Shown here: one piece after another, positions 26,787-34,890 of the stretch | Layout of the letters: every line of letters starts with the position of its first letter | Position numbering within the stretch: position 1 is the first letter of the stretch | Assembly (NCBI GenBank): GCA_016871515.1 | Contig: VHDE01000001.1 | Span: 1-64,000, forward strand | Length of the DNA stretch: 64,000 bases | Direction: 5' to 3' | Source of the DNA: Verrucomicrobiota bacterium | GTDB lineage: Bacteria > Verrucomicrobiota > Verrucomicrobiia > Limisphaerales > SIBE01 | Made by a program: the position numbers and the translations under genes | The notes under the pieces: model-generated | Told to the model about the DNA's origin: nothing | What the model saw: only the letters and a program-made list of their open reading frames with translations | Database searches by the model: none

Positions 26787-27956
26787 CTACAACGCGGTTT
26801 TGCGCGCCAGTTCGAGGCCGAAGAGCCGATGATATTCCTTGGTTACATAACGGTCGGTCATGCCGGAGATATAATCACAAACGGCCCTATGCCATCCGAC
26901 TTTTCTCGCGCGCTTGCGCGACTGGTCCCCCAACTCTTCGTGATGATCGAGATAAAAATAAAATAACTCTTCCAGCATCTGGACGGCGCGGAGGTTCGGT
27001 TCGTGAACTTCCGGGTTATAATAGAGGTTCTTGTACAAGTAGGCGCGAAGTTGCAAATTCAATTTCCGCCGCGCCGGGCTGTAATGGACCAATGGTTTCG
27101 GGAAACGCCGCACATCATCTGCGCAACGCGGTTGGACTTTGCCAAGATTCGCCTCCGTGGTCGTGACAACGTCCTTAACCTGGCTATCAATGATGCATCG
27201 AATGACAAAGTAACGGCGGCATTCGTCCGGCAATTGACCGTACTCTCGTCGCACGGAGCGAGAGGCCTCATCCCAGATTTGACCTGCGCGGCAAAGTTCT
27301 CTTTCGTCCAACAGTCGTGCGTCGAGGCCGTCATCCAGATCGTGGCTATAATAGGCGATTTCGTCCGCCAGATTGGCCACTTGCGCCTCCAGCGAGCAGG
27401 ATTTGCGGGCAAACTCGCGCATCCTTTCGGGAGAGTCATAAGCGGTCGAATGTTTGATCAAACCCTCGCGAACTTCCCATGTCAGGTTCAAACCCGGAAA
27501 GAGGGGATATTTCTGTTCGATCTCCTCGACGATGCGCAGGCTTTGACGATTGTGTTCGAAACCGCCGTGATTCTTCATCAGACTGTTCAAGGCCGCTTCG
27601 CCTGTATGGCCGAACGGCGAATGACCCAAGTCATGGGCCAAGGCAATCGTCTCGGTCAGATCCTCGTTCAATTGCAGGGCGCGCGCGATGTTTCGGGAAA
27701 TTGCCGCTACCTCCATCGTATGGGTCAGCCGCGTCCGGAGATGGTCGCCCGTGTCATTCAGGAAGACTTGCGTTTTATATTCGAGCCGCCGAAACGCTCT
27801 CGAATGAATGACACGATCGCGATCGCGCTGAAACTGAGTGCGCCACTCCGGCGGAGGCTCGGAATAACGGCGTCCACGCGTCTCACAACTGAATTGAGCG
27901 TAGGGCGCGAGCACGCGGCGCTCGCGGCTTTCCAAATCGTCGCGTGTGCAAGGCAT
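26787..27956 (-). CDS. dgt: Deoxyguanosinetriphosphate triphosphohydrolase-like protein
   Basis: A 389-residue HD-domain enzyme that removes tripolyphosphate from dNTPs and so lowers the dNTP pool. Motifs: RDRDRVIHSRAFRRLEYKTQ, the His of RTRLTHTMEVA, the HD pair LAHDLGHSPFGHTGE, and DEIAYYSHDLDDGL. Length is that of the non-E. coli Dgt-like class. It lies in a cluster with two other nucleotide-pool or house-keeping genes (nrdJ, der), all on the same strand but each with its own spacer. Confidence 0.93.
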   Translation of the reverse strand: MPCTRDDLESRERRVLAPYAQFSCETRGRRYSEPPPEWRTQFQRDRDRVIHSRAFRRLEYKTQVFLNDTGDHLRTRLTHTMEVAAISRNIARALQLNEDLTETIALAHDLGHSPFGHTGEAALNSLMKNHGGFEHNRQSLRIVEEIEQKYPLFPGLNLTWEVREGLIKHSTAYDSPERMREFARKSCSLEAQVANLADEIAYYSHDLDDGLDARLLDERELCRAGQIWDEASRSVRREYGQLPDECRRYFVIRCIIDSQVKDVVTTTEANLGKVQPRCADDVRRFPKPLVHYSPARRKLNLQLRAYLYKNLYYNPEVHEPNLRAVQMLEELFYFYLDHHEELGDQSRKRARKVGWHRAVCDYISGMTDRYVTKEYHRLFGLELARKTAL

Positions 27957-28053
27957 GATGTGCTAGCCGTGCATTTTCAGTTGCACGAACACCGCTCCCA
28001 TCAACCGTCGATGGTCAGACAACTCTCTCCAGGAACTGGAACATCCGAAGCCC

Positions 28054-28140
28054 GCCAGGTTTTGGAGTGCGCCAGTCCTCTGGCGCTCTGGGTCCGCGCG
28101 ATTCCAAAGCGGCAGAGGACTGCCGCAGTCCAAGACGCTG
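28054..28140. repeat. Repeat family B, copy 2
   Basis: Matches the unit at 15336-15424 along its length (GCCAGGTTTTGGAGTGCGCC at the left, GCAGTCCAAGACGCTG at the right). It fills the spacer between ispH and dgt. Confidence 0.65.
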
Positions 28141-28204
28141 TTGCAGCGAGGGATGCTCCAGCCCAATTGGTTCAGGAGGGGTTCGTGCACACGTATGGCT
28201 CAGC

Positions 28205-29431
28205 TCAGTTTGCCAGCAACTCCTGAACCGCAATTCCTCGCAATTCGAAGAGCCGCCGGATGACATCTTCGATCAGATTGTTCGGACAAGAGGCGCCCGC
28301 GGTGACTCCCACAGTGATCCGCCCGGGCCGGAGCCAGTTTTTTGTTTCGACCTCCTGATGGCGATGCTGGTCGTAATGGACGATAAGATCGTCCGAAACC
28401 AATTTCGCCGCGTTTTTGATAAAATACGTTGGGAGCCGAGCTTCGCCCATCTCGGCTAGATGTGAGGTGTTCGATGAATTGTACCCTCCTATCACCAGCA
28501 ACAAATCGAGTGGGTCGGCCAGCAATTTCTCCAATGCATCCTGGCGATCCTGAGTTGCGCCGCAAATCGTGTCGAAAAAACGAAAATGCTTCTCCACTTC
28601 GGCCGCGCCGTATTTTTTCTCAATGGCCATTCTGAGGCGGCGTTGCACTTCTTCGGTTTCACCGCGCAACATGGTGGTTTGATTCGCCACGCCAATCGCC
28701 TGCAAATGAACGTCTGGATCAAACCCGTTCGAGTAAGCGCCCTTGAACTTGTCCAGGAACTCCTGCTTGTTGCCTCCTCGAACAATGTAATCGCAGACGT
28801 AATCCGTCTCGGCCAGGGTGAAGACGACGAGATAATGCCCGCCGCCTTTGGCCATGGCGCGCGAGCTGGTGGCTTTTGTTTCTTCGTGCCAAGCCTTGCC
28901 GTGAATAATGCTGGTGACGGCGTCATTCGCATATTGGCGCACGCGTTTCCAAACACTCATAACGTCACCGCACGTTGTGTCGACAAACCGGCAGCCTTTG
29001 GCTTCGAGTTTCTCCATCGTGGAGGTCTCAGCGCCGAAAGCCGGAATAATCACCACATCATCTTTGCGCAAATCTTCAATGTCGGCGGTCTTTTCTTTCC
29101 CGGAAAGAAATTTGATATCCATCGCGCGAATCTGATCGTTTACCTCCGGGTTATGAATGATCTCTCCAAGAATATAAATAGGCTGGTCCGGAAAGACTTT
29201 GCGCGCCGCATAAGCCAGATCGATGGCGCGTTCCACGCCGTAGCAAAACCCGAATTCCTTGGCCAACTTAACGGTCAGCAAACCATCGGCCGACAACACG
29301 TGCCCCTTCGCGCGAATTCGATCGATCAGTTCGCTGCGATAATGCGAAAGCACTTGCGCCTGGACCGCCGCCATCACGTCGGGGCGGCGAAGGTTTATCT
29401 TCCGAGGCGGATTTGGCTCTGGCGTTGACAT
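28205..29431 (-). CDS. ispH: 4-hydroxy-3-methylbut-2-enyl diphosphate reductase
   Basis: A 408-residue iron-sulfur enzyme, the last step of the MEP isoprenoid pathway, giving IPP and DMAPP. The three cluster cysteines are in KLAKEFGFCYGVERAI, VDTTCGDVMSVW and DTICGATQDRQ. It is clearly longer than the ~310-residue proteobacterial form and has the plant/cyanobacterial layout, with an N-terminal extension (residues 1-60) and the VIHGKAWHEET region in place of the proteobacterial pattern. The start is plausible, but the N-terminal extension holds further in-frame ATGs. It is monocistronic. Confidence 0.95.
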   Translation of the reverse strand: MSTPEPNPPRKINLRRPDVMAAVQAQVLSHYRSELIDRIRAKGHVLSADGLLTVKLAKEFGFCYGVERAIDLAYAARKVFPDQPIYILGEIIHNPEVNDQIRAMDIKFLSGKEKTADIEDLRKDDVVIIPAFGAETSTMEKLEAKGCRFVDTTCGDVMSVWKRVRQYANDAVTSIIHGKAWHEETKATSSRAMAKGGGHYLVVFTLAETDYVCDYIVRGGNKQEFLDKFKGAYSNGFDPDVHLQAIGVANQTTMLRGETEEVQRRLRMAIEKKYGAAEVEKHFRFFDTICGATQDRQDALEKLLADPLDLLLVIGGYNSSNTSHLAEMGEARLPTYFIKNAAKLVSDDLIVHYDQHRHQEVETKNWLRPGRITVGVTAGASCPNNLIEDVIRRLFELRGIAVQELLAN

Positions 29432-29756
29432 AGCTCGCGTAACTTAAGCGCAGGCCCGCAAGCCGTCGAGTAGAAAGCCGGTACGGCAACAATTCCGGTG
29501 GGATCGGTGGGATCGGTGGAAGGATGCGAATGACTTGATTGACTAAACCAAATCCTTCAAAACTCTCGCCTGACCCATGATGGAAAAGCTGGCCATGCTG
29601 GATGTCTTGAGCGAAAGAGAGTCCCGTTGGAAGTGACTGCCAAATAAGAACGCTTTGAGAAACTCTGGCCACGCAAATAGACGATGGCATTAGCATCGCA
29701 GCAATTTCTCGAGTTCCCCAACGCACCTATGCGCCGCTCGATCAGGAGCGCGCCGA
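29432..29756. other. Intergenic DNA without recognisable feature
   Basis: About 325 nt between the exported endonuclease/phosphatase-fold gene and ispH. Short open frames on the minus strand have no family resemblance, and no hairpin of the repeat families found elsewhere is visible. A tandem GGATCGGTGG-like stretch near 29500-29520 is the only regularity. Confidence 0.4.
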
Positions 29757-30758
29757 TCATTCAAGTTCGAAGGTAGCCACCACAGCTCGATGATCGGACG
29801 GATAAGGCTGCACGATGATAGCGGCGAATTTCCTGGCTTCGCCGACGATTTCGCACTGTTTCACCGTCACATTCGGTCCGCCCACGAACACAAAATCGAT
29901 CCGGTCATGCCGGTCCTTTGGATCGTCCGATTTTGTCCTCGGCGTCCAGGTCCAGCCGGGATGAGTCACTTCGTCCGGGAAAAAGCTGCGGAAACCGTCG
30001 CGCAAACCGGCGCGCGTGAAGGCCAGTGTGGCAGGGTATTCGACTGCCAAAGGGCACCGGCCGGCTTGCGCGGCGCGAGGGGTCCAGTCCTGGTGCGACG
30101 GTTCGTTGAAATCGCCGGTGAGAAACACCGGTTGCCGAGCGGCCAGCGCGGGCTTCAATTCGGCCAGCAGTTCATCGACTTGGCTGCCCCGGGCCTGGCG
30201 GGCTTCGCTCACCGCTTCGGAGGCCGTCTTGATAAAACGCGCACCGGCGTACGGGATGCCGAGCAACTGATACGGCTGGTAGGGCGCGTGCATGAGGTGC
30301 GCGTTAAACATCCAGGCCTCGCGGCCTGTCGGCAGCCGCACCTGGACGCCCCACTTCCGCGGCGTGTTGGTGACAATCGGAAACCGGCTCAGAATCGCGG
30401 TGCTTTCACCCTGGCCGAAATAGTTCCAACCAAGCAGGGCGGCGAGTTTGCGACCATGATCCGGTCGCGTCGCGCCTTGCGCGTAACCAGGCTTTTCCTG
30501 CAAACCGAGAAGATCGGGCTTCGCAGCACGAATAACTTCGAGCGTCTTCGACAACGGCTGCTTGCCAGCGTCTCCGCCGTGCCAAAGGTTGAACGTCATG
30601 ACCCGGATCGGTTCGGCCGCGTCTGCGGGAACGGCCAATGGGATGGACAGCCAAGCTGACACAGTCACGCTCCAGAGCAAGCGCAACGTCGCTCGCCGTG
30701 ATAGAAATCGGGTTGAGTTCACGGAAAAGTCAGCCTGACCGTTTCTCATTTTTCGCAT
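29757..30758 (-). CDS. Exported endonuclease/exonuclease/phosphatase-fold hydrolase
   Basis: A 333-residue metal-dependent phosphodiesterase or phosphatase of the EEP superfamily (DNase I/exonuclease III/sphingomyelinase fold). The N-terminus has two Arg (LSRRATLRLL) before a hydrophobic stretch, compatible with a Tat or Sec signal ending near residue 48 (PADAAEP). Catalytic blocks in order are IRVMTFNLWHGG, LLGLQE, VFLTGDFNEPSH, DRIDFVFVGG and PSDHRAVVAT. The substrate is unknown (nucleic acid, phospholipid head group or inositol phosphate). It stands alone. Confidence 0.88.
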   Translation of the reverse strand: MRKMRNGQADFSVNSTRFLSRRATLRLLWSVTVSAWLSIPLAVPADAAEPIRVMTFNLWHGGDAGKQPLSKTLEVIRAAKPDLLGLQEKPGYAQGATRPDHGRKLAALLGWNYFGQGESTAILSRFPIVTNTPRKWGVQVRLPTGREAWMFNAHLMHAPYQPYQLLGIPYAGARFIKTASEAVSEARQARGSQVDELLAELKPALAARQPVFLTGDFNEPSHQDWTPRAAQAGRCPLAVEYPATLAFTRAGLRDGFRSFFPDEVTHPGWTWTPRTKSDDPKDRHDRIDFVFVGGPNVTVKQCEIVGEARKFAAIIVQPYPSDHRAVVATFELE

Positions 30759-30841
30759 CGCCGCGAGCGCCTAAACTTTGAGGAGGTACTCCGCAGCGAG
30801 AAACTCCGCGCCTTGTCATCGCTCAGGTTCACCGTCACATG

Positions 30842-31738
30842 TTATTGAACGAGCCAACTTAAAATAGCCTTCTGGACGTGCAATCGATTCTCCGCTTGGT
30901 CAAAGATGGTCCCCGCGTTGGCTTCGAAGGCGTCTTCCGTAATTTCCTTGCCGCGATATGCCGGCAGGCAATGCATGACCAGCGCGCCGGGTTTCGCGAG
31001 GCGGATCAAGTCTTGGTTGATTTGATAACCTGCCAAGTGACGAATGCGCTCGGCCGATTCGGCTTCCTTGCCCATCGAAACCCAAACGTCAGTGTAAAAG
31101 AGATCAGCCCCGCCGGCCGCGGCTTTCAAATCTTCCATGCAGATGATTTTACCTCCGGCTCGCGCCAGCAAACTTGCGGCAGGTTGATACGCTTTTGGCG
31201 CGGCGATGCGCAGTTCGAAATTCAGTTTGGCCGCCGCAAAAATCCACGAGGCCGGCACGTTGCACGCACCGTCCCCGACAAACGTCACGACCTTGCCTTC
31301 GATCGGTCCGCGTTTTTCCTGGAATGTGAAAATATCCGTCAGAATCTGGCACGGGTGCTCGTCATCAGTCAGTGCATTCACTGTGGAAATGCCTGAGTAC
31401 TGCGCAAACTCCTCGACATCGCTTTGCGCGAACGTCCGAATCACTGCGCCATGCACCATCCGGCCGAGGACTCGAGCGGTGTCTTTGATCGGCTCGCCTC
31501 GCCCAAGCTGAATTTCATGGGCGCTGAGAAACATGACCTGGCCGCCCAGTTCGCGAATACCGACTTCGAATGAGACGCGGGTGCGCGTCGATGATTTCGA
31601 GAAGAGCAGCGACCACGTTTGGCCGGCAAGCGGCCTTTTCAGTTGCAGCCTCCGCTCCTTCTTCAAAATCGTGGAGGCTTTCCAAATCTCCTCCATTTCG
31701 GTTCGTGACAGTTTTTCAATACTCAATAGATGTCTCAT
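30842..31738 (-). CDS. argF: Ornithine carbamoyltransferase
   Basis: A ~298-residue enzyme making citrulline from ornithine and carbamoyl phosphate in arginine synthesis. It has the carbamoyl-phosphate loop FSKSSTRTRVSFE, HGAVIRTFAQ, DDEHPCQILTD, FVGDGACNVPAS and the ornithine-binding HCLPAYRGKEITEDAFE. The ATG at 31738 (MRHLLSIEKLS) matches the family start; the frame reaches 13 codons higher into the argD end. It is the last gene of the arginine cluster, 35 nt after argD. Confidence 0.95.
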   Translation of the reverse strand: MRHLLSIEKLSRTEMEEIWKASTILKKERRLQLKRPLAGQTWSLLFSKSSTRTRVSFEVGIRELGGQVMFLSAHEIQLGRGEPIKDTARVLGRMVHGAVIRTFAQSDVEEFAQYSGISTVNALTDDEHPCQILTDIFTFQEKRGPIEGKVVTFVGDGACNVPASWIFAAAKLNFELRIAAPKAYQPAASLLARAGGKIICMEDLKAAAGGADLFYTDVWVSMGKEAESAERIRHLAGYQINQDLIRLAKPGALVMHCLPAYRGKEITEDAFEANAGTIFDQAENRLHVQKAILSWLVQ

Positions 31739-31773
31739 AGGTGGTGAGAACGGAGATGACGGCTCGGGTCCAA

Positions 31774-33069
31774 TCACGAACCGGCCAAGGCGGCGACAAC
31801 GCTTTCAATGATTTTCAAACCCTCGTCCGCTTCACTCTGTCGCAAGTTAAGCGGGGGAAGGAGTCGCGCGACTTGCAAGCCCGCCGGAACAGTCAGCAGA
31901 CCGGCGTCGTGCAAACGATTAACAAACTGCAGGGATTGAGCTTTTTCTTTTTCTTCGCGCTGGAGTACCGGAATGTTTGGCGCCAATTCGATTCCAATCA
32001 TCAGCCCCAGTCCGCGCACAGTTTTAAGCACCGAGGGAAACCGCTGCGCCATTTGCAGAAGTTGGTCTTTGAGGTAATCACCACATTGCCGGGCGTTTTC
32101 GGCTAAACCATCGCGCTCGATCACCTCCAGAACTTTCAACGCTACGGCACAGCCAAGCGGCGTCCCGCCAAACGTGGTCGCGTGTGTGCCTGGCCCCAAC
32201 AAATCAGCGTAAGGCTGTCGAATCCAGAACGCGCCAATCGGAAATCCGCCTCCGAGCGATTTGGCCATCGAGATGCCATCCGGAATCAGAGACGCGCCGT
32301 TGGCCGTTCCTTCGAGGATTCGCTGGAAACTTTGAAAGCGGCCGGTGCGGAAGTGTCCGTCTTGCACGCCATCCATGAACAGCAACAATTTCTTTTCATC
32401 GCACAACTGGCGCAGCCCCAACAGGTATTCGGGAGTCGCCGGCGTTATTCCGCTTTCGCCCTGGACGCCTTCGATCAAAATGGCAGCGGTTGCAGGCGAA
32501 ATAGCGGAACGGATAGCGGCCAGATCATTGTAAGGCACTTGGCGAAACCCCTGAACCAACGGTTCGAACCCCTTTTTCACTTTGTCCTGACCAGTCGCTG
32601 AAATGCCGGCCAGCGTCCGACCATGAAACGAGTTCTGCGCGGTGAGCATTTCAAAGCGCCCTTCTTCATGGCCAAATTTGCGGGCCACCTTGAAAAGCCC
32701 TTCGTTCGCTTCCGCGCCGCTGTTGCAAAAGAAACATTTGCCTGGAGCGAGACGATTCACGAGCGCCTGGGCCAAGCGCCCCTGGGGTTCGGTATAATAA
32801 AGATTGGAAACGTGGACGAGTTTGCGCGATTGCTCGATTAACGCCTCGGTAATTTCCGGATGGGAATGGCCCAAAGCACAGACGGCAATCCCACCGCCGA
32901 AGTCGAGGTAGCGTTTGCCGGCGAGGTCCCAAAGGTAGCTGCCGGCCCCGCGGCTGAAGGCCAAGTCGAACCGGCCGTAAGAGGGAATCACGTGCTTGTT
33001 GAATAACTCGCGAATGGCCACGGCGTCATTGCGGACGATCGGCGGCGGCGCAGGGAGGATTTCCTTCAT
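31774..33069 (-). CDS. argD: Acetylornithine aminotransferase
   Basis: A 431-residue class III PLP aminotransferase that converts N-acetylglutamate semialdehyde to N-acetylornithine. Seen are YLDFGGGIAVCALGHSHPE, FCNSGAEANEGLFKVARKF, FHGRTLAGISATGQ, the PLP lysine in GISMAKSLGGGFPIGA, and HATTFGGTPLGCAVAL. The usual DEVQ-GRTG region is replaced by LLLFMDGVQDGHFRTGRF plus an extra ~12-residue stretch, so the enzyme is slightly longer than usual. It sits between argB and argF in the cluster. Confidence 0.95.
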   Translation of the reverse strand: MKEILPAPPPIVRNDAVAIRELFNKHVIPSYGRFDLAFSRGAGSYLWDLAGKRYLDFGGGIAVCALGHSHPEITEALIEQSRKLVHVSNLYYTEPQGRLAQALVNRLAPGKCFFCNSGAEANEGLFKVARKFGHEEGRFEMLTAQNSFHGRTLAGISATGQDKVKKGFEPLVQGFRQVPYNDLAAIRSAISPATAAILIEGVQGESGITPATPEYLLGLRQLCDEKKLLLFMDGVQDGHFRTGRFQSFQRILEGTANGASLIPDGISMAKSLGGGFPIGAFWIRQPYADLLGPGTHATTFGGTPLGCAVALKVLEVIERDGLAENARQCGDYLKDQLLQMAQRFPSVLKTVRGLGLMIGIELAPNIPVLQREEKEKAQSLQFVNRLHDAGLLTVPAGLQVARLLPPLNLRQSEADEGLKIIESVVAALAGS

Positions 33070-33124
33070 ACGGGGTTAGCAGTCGGTATTCAATTGCGCG
33101 TGCCTTCTATCGCAACTCAGAGTT

Positions 33125-34000
33125 TCATAGCACAACCTCGGTGCCGATACCAGCATCAGTGAAAATCTCGAGCAGCACCGAATGATCAATTCGTCCGTCC
33201 ACTAGCGAAACCTTATCGACGCCGGCTTGGAGCGCGGCAACGGCGCTGTCCACTTTCGGAATCATGCCTTTGTCAACGATGCCTGCCTTCTTAAGCGCGT
33301 CCACTTCGCCGATCCGCAAGTGAGTGATCAAGGTGGACGAATCTTTCGGGTCTTTTAACAGGCCAGGAACATCACTCATAAAGACAAGTCGCCGCGCTTT
33401 CAGAGCGATCGCGGCTTGAGCTGCGGCAACGTCCGCGTTGCAATTATAAATTTTCCCATCAACGCCGCGCGCGGTTGGGCTGATGACTGGCGTGATGCTG
33501 CGCCGAATGCATTCCCGCAAAGGTTCGGTGTTTACCGACGTCACTTCGCCAACGAAGCCAACATCGATACGCTCGTTGTCCGGGCCAATCACAGCGAGTT
33601 TGCGGCACATAAAAATGTCGGCGCCGGAAAAGCCTCGGGCTTTGCCGCCGAGAGCGTTAATTGTTTTCACAATCTCTGGGTTGATCTCACGCGACAGCAC
33701 CTGTTCGACAACATTGACAGTTGCCTCATCGGTCACGCGCATGCCTTGGATAAAGTTCGCCTTCAAACCGGCCGCATCCATCGCGCGCGTAATGGCTTTG
33801 CCGCCGCCGTGCACCACAACGGGATTGATGCCGACCGCTTCGAGAAACACGATATCGCGCGCGACGCTGTTGCGGACTTCCACGTCCGGCGAGTCCATAA
33901 AGCTCCCACCGTACTTGACCACAAATGTCTGGCTGCGGAAGCGCTGGATGTAAGGCAATGCCTCGAGCAATACGCCGGCTTTGGAAATGAGGTCTTGCAA
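33125..34000 (-). CDS. argB: Acetylglutamate kinase
   Basis: A 291-residue kinase phosphorylating N-acetylglutamate. It has TFVVKYGGSFMD, PVVVHGGGKAIT, the Arg-rich MRVTDEATVNVVE region and NADVAAAQAAIALKARRLVF. Translation must begin at a TTG (34000), because an in-frame TGA lies 9 nt upstream and no ATG or GTG lies between; a TTG start is a possible brake on expression. The N-terminal ~15 residues lack the long helix of arginine-inhibited hexameric enzymes only in part, so feedback type cannot be told. It is downstream of the HEPN gene in the cluster. Confidence 0.95.
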   Translation of the reverse strand: MQDLISKAGVLLEALPYIQRFRSQTFVVKYGGSFMDSPDVEVRNSVARDIVFLEAVGINPVVVHGGGKAITRAMDAAGLKANFIQGMRVTDEATVNVVEQVLSREINPEIVKTINALGGKARGFSGADIFMCRKLAVIGPDNERIDVGFVGEVTSVNTEPLRECIRRSITPVISPTARGVDGKIYNCNADVAAAQAAIALKARRLVFMSDVPGLLKDPKDSSTLITHLRIGEVDALKKAGIVDKGMIPKVDSAVAALQAGVDKVSLVDGRIDHSVLLEIFTDAGIGTEVVL

Positions 34001-34051
34001 GTCAGTTCAAGGCTAACGTTATGAGACCCTTGGCATTGTGGCGAGCCAACT

Positions 34052-34489
34052 TCATGCGCCTGAGGACGCGACGTCGCGTGGTTCAGGGGGATTGATGATG
34101 TTCGCGGCCCAAGTTAAGACCTGTTCTGCGAGAGTCAGGAGTCGTTCCAGTTCTGCAGTGCTGGGTTGATGAATCCAGCCCGGATAGCGCCGGTGTCCCG
34201 CATACGGGGTAAGTTCATTGAGGGCTTCGAAATCGAAAGGAACTGCGTGACCACCGCGATGATAAAGTTCAAACAACGGTTCCAAATCAAGTGTAAATGG
34301 AAATCGTGCGCGAGCATTTATCAGCAAGGACTTGACTGCTTTCTCGACACATTGCGGAGCGTCAAAGCCGGTAGCCACCGGCAGAATGTCCGGGTTCCCA
34401 CGCAGTGTTCTCGCGACTCGGAGGTCGTTTTCGGCGAAGCGGAGCCACTCCTGCGGATTGGGATCACTTGATGGCCGCAGATCGCTCAT
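34052..34489 (-). CDS. HEPN domain protein (partner of MNT nucleotidyltransferase)
   Basis: A 145-residue all-helical HEPN-family protein with the typical start WLRFAENDLRVARTL, a GFDAPQCVEKAVKSLLI helix, a LEPLFELYHRG helix and YAGHRRYPGW near residue 97. In HEPN/MNT pairs the HEPN partner is usually the toxin (RNase or a nucleotidyltransferase target). The strict R-X4-6-H RNase motif is not obvious here, though an HRRYPG block is present. The gene overlaps the end of the MNT gene by 26 nt, so translation is coupled. The pair lies within the arginine cluster, between argJ and argB. Confidence 0.82.
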   Translation of the reverse strand: MSDLRPSSDPNPQEWLRFAENDLRVARTLRGNPDILPVATGFDAPQCVEKAVKSLLINARARFPFTLDLEPLFELYHRGGHAVPFDFEALNELTPYAGHRRYPGWIHQPSTAELERLLTLAEQVLTWAANIINPPEPRDVASSGA

Positions 34490-34871
34490 AGACTAGCTGG
34501 CCGCTTTGAGTGGCCTTGTAATAGATCAAGTCCCAACGATGGCGAAGCCGCTCGTATTCGTTCTCCGGAATCACGAGAATGTCCATTGGCATATCGATAT
34601 CACGAACACTCCACCGGAGACGCGCCGCTTCAGCATGTGGATTCGTCACTGAATTGTCGCTCACAACGAGCACATCGAGATCACTGTCGCGATTCGTCTG
34701 CCCACGGACATAAGAACCGAAGGGGATGATCTTGCGCGGGCGCGCGGCCATGATGAGCCGTTGAACAACGGCCTCCACCTTCTCCGGCGTGATTGCCCAC
34801 GGGACATCTGCGATCGTGCTCATAACGACAAGAAAAGGTGAGTCGGCCTGACTGGCAAGAGAAATTCCCAT
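34464..34871 (-). CDS. MNT-type nucleotidyltransferase domain protein
   Basis: A ~135-residue minimal nucleotidyltransferase. The Pol-beta fold signature is IIPFGSYVRGQTNRDSDLDV, with the two catalytic Asp of DSDLD, and a later Asp is in IDMPMDILVIP. In characterised pairs the MNT protein adds AMP or nucleotides to the HEPN partner or to a tRNA and acts as the antitoxin. The ATG at 34871 has AAGGAAGG just upstream; ATGs at 34898 (overlapping the argJ stop) and 34823 are alternatives. It follows argJ by 19 nt and overlaps the HEPN gene. Confidence 0.82.
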   Translation of the reverse strand: MGISLASQADSPFLVVMSTIADVPWAITPEKVEAVVQRLIMAARPRKIIPFGSYVRGQTNRDSDLDVLVVSDNSVTNPHAEAARLRWSVRDIDMPMDILVIPENEYERLRHRWDLIYYKATQSGQLVYERSAAIK

Positions 34872-34890
34872 GTAACCTTCCTTTTGCGCG

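Noticed and set aside
27003..28226. A 407-codon plus-strand frame
   Set aside because: Opposite-strand shadow of dgt, running on into repeat DNA. No family features.
29557..29760. Short minus-strand frames downstream of the exported endonuclease-fold gene
   Set aside because: No ribosome site, no family resemblance and atypical residue composition.
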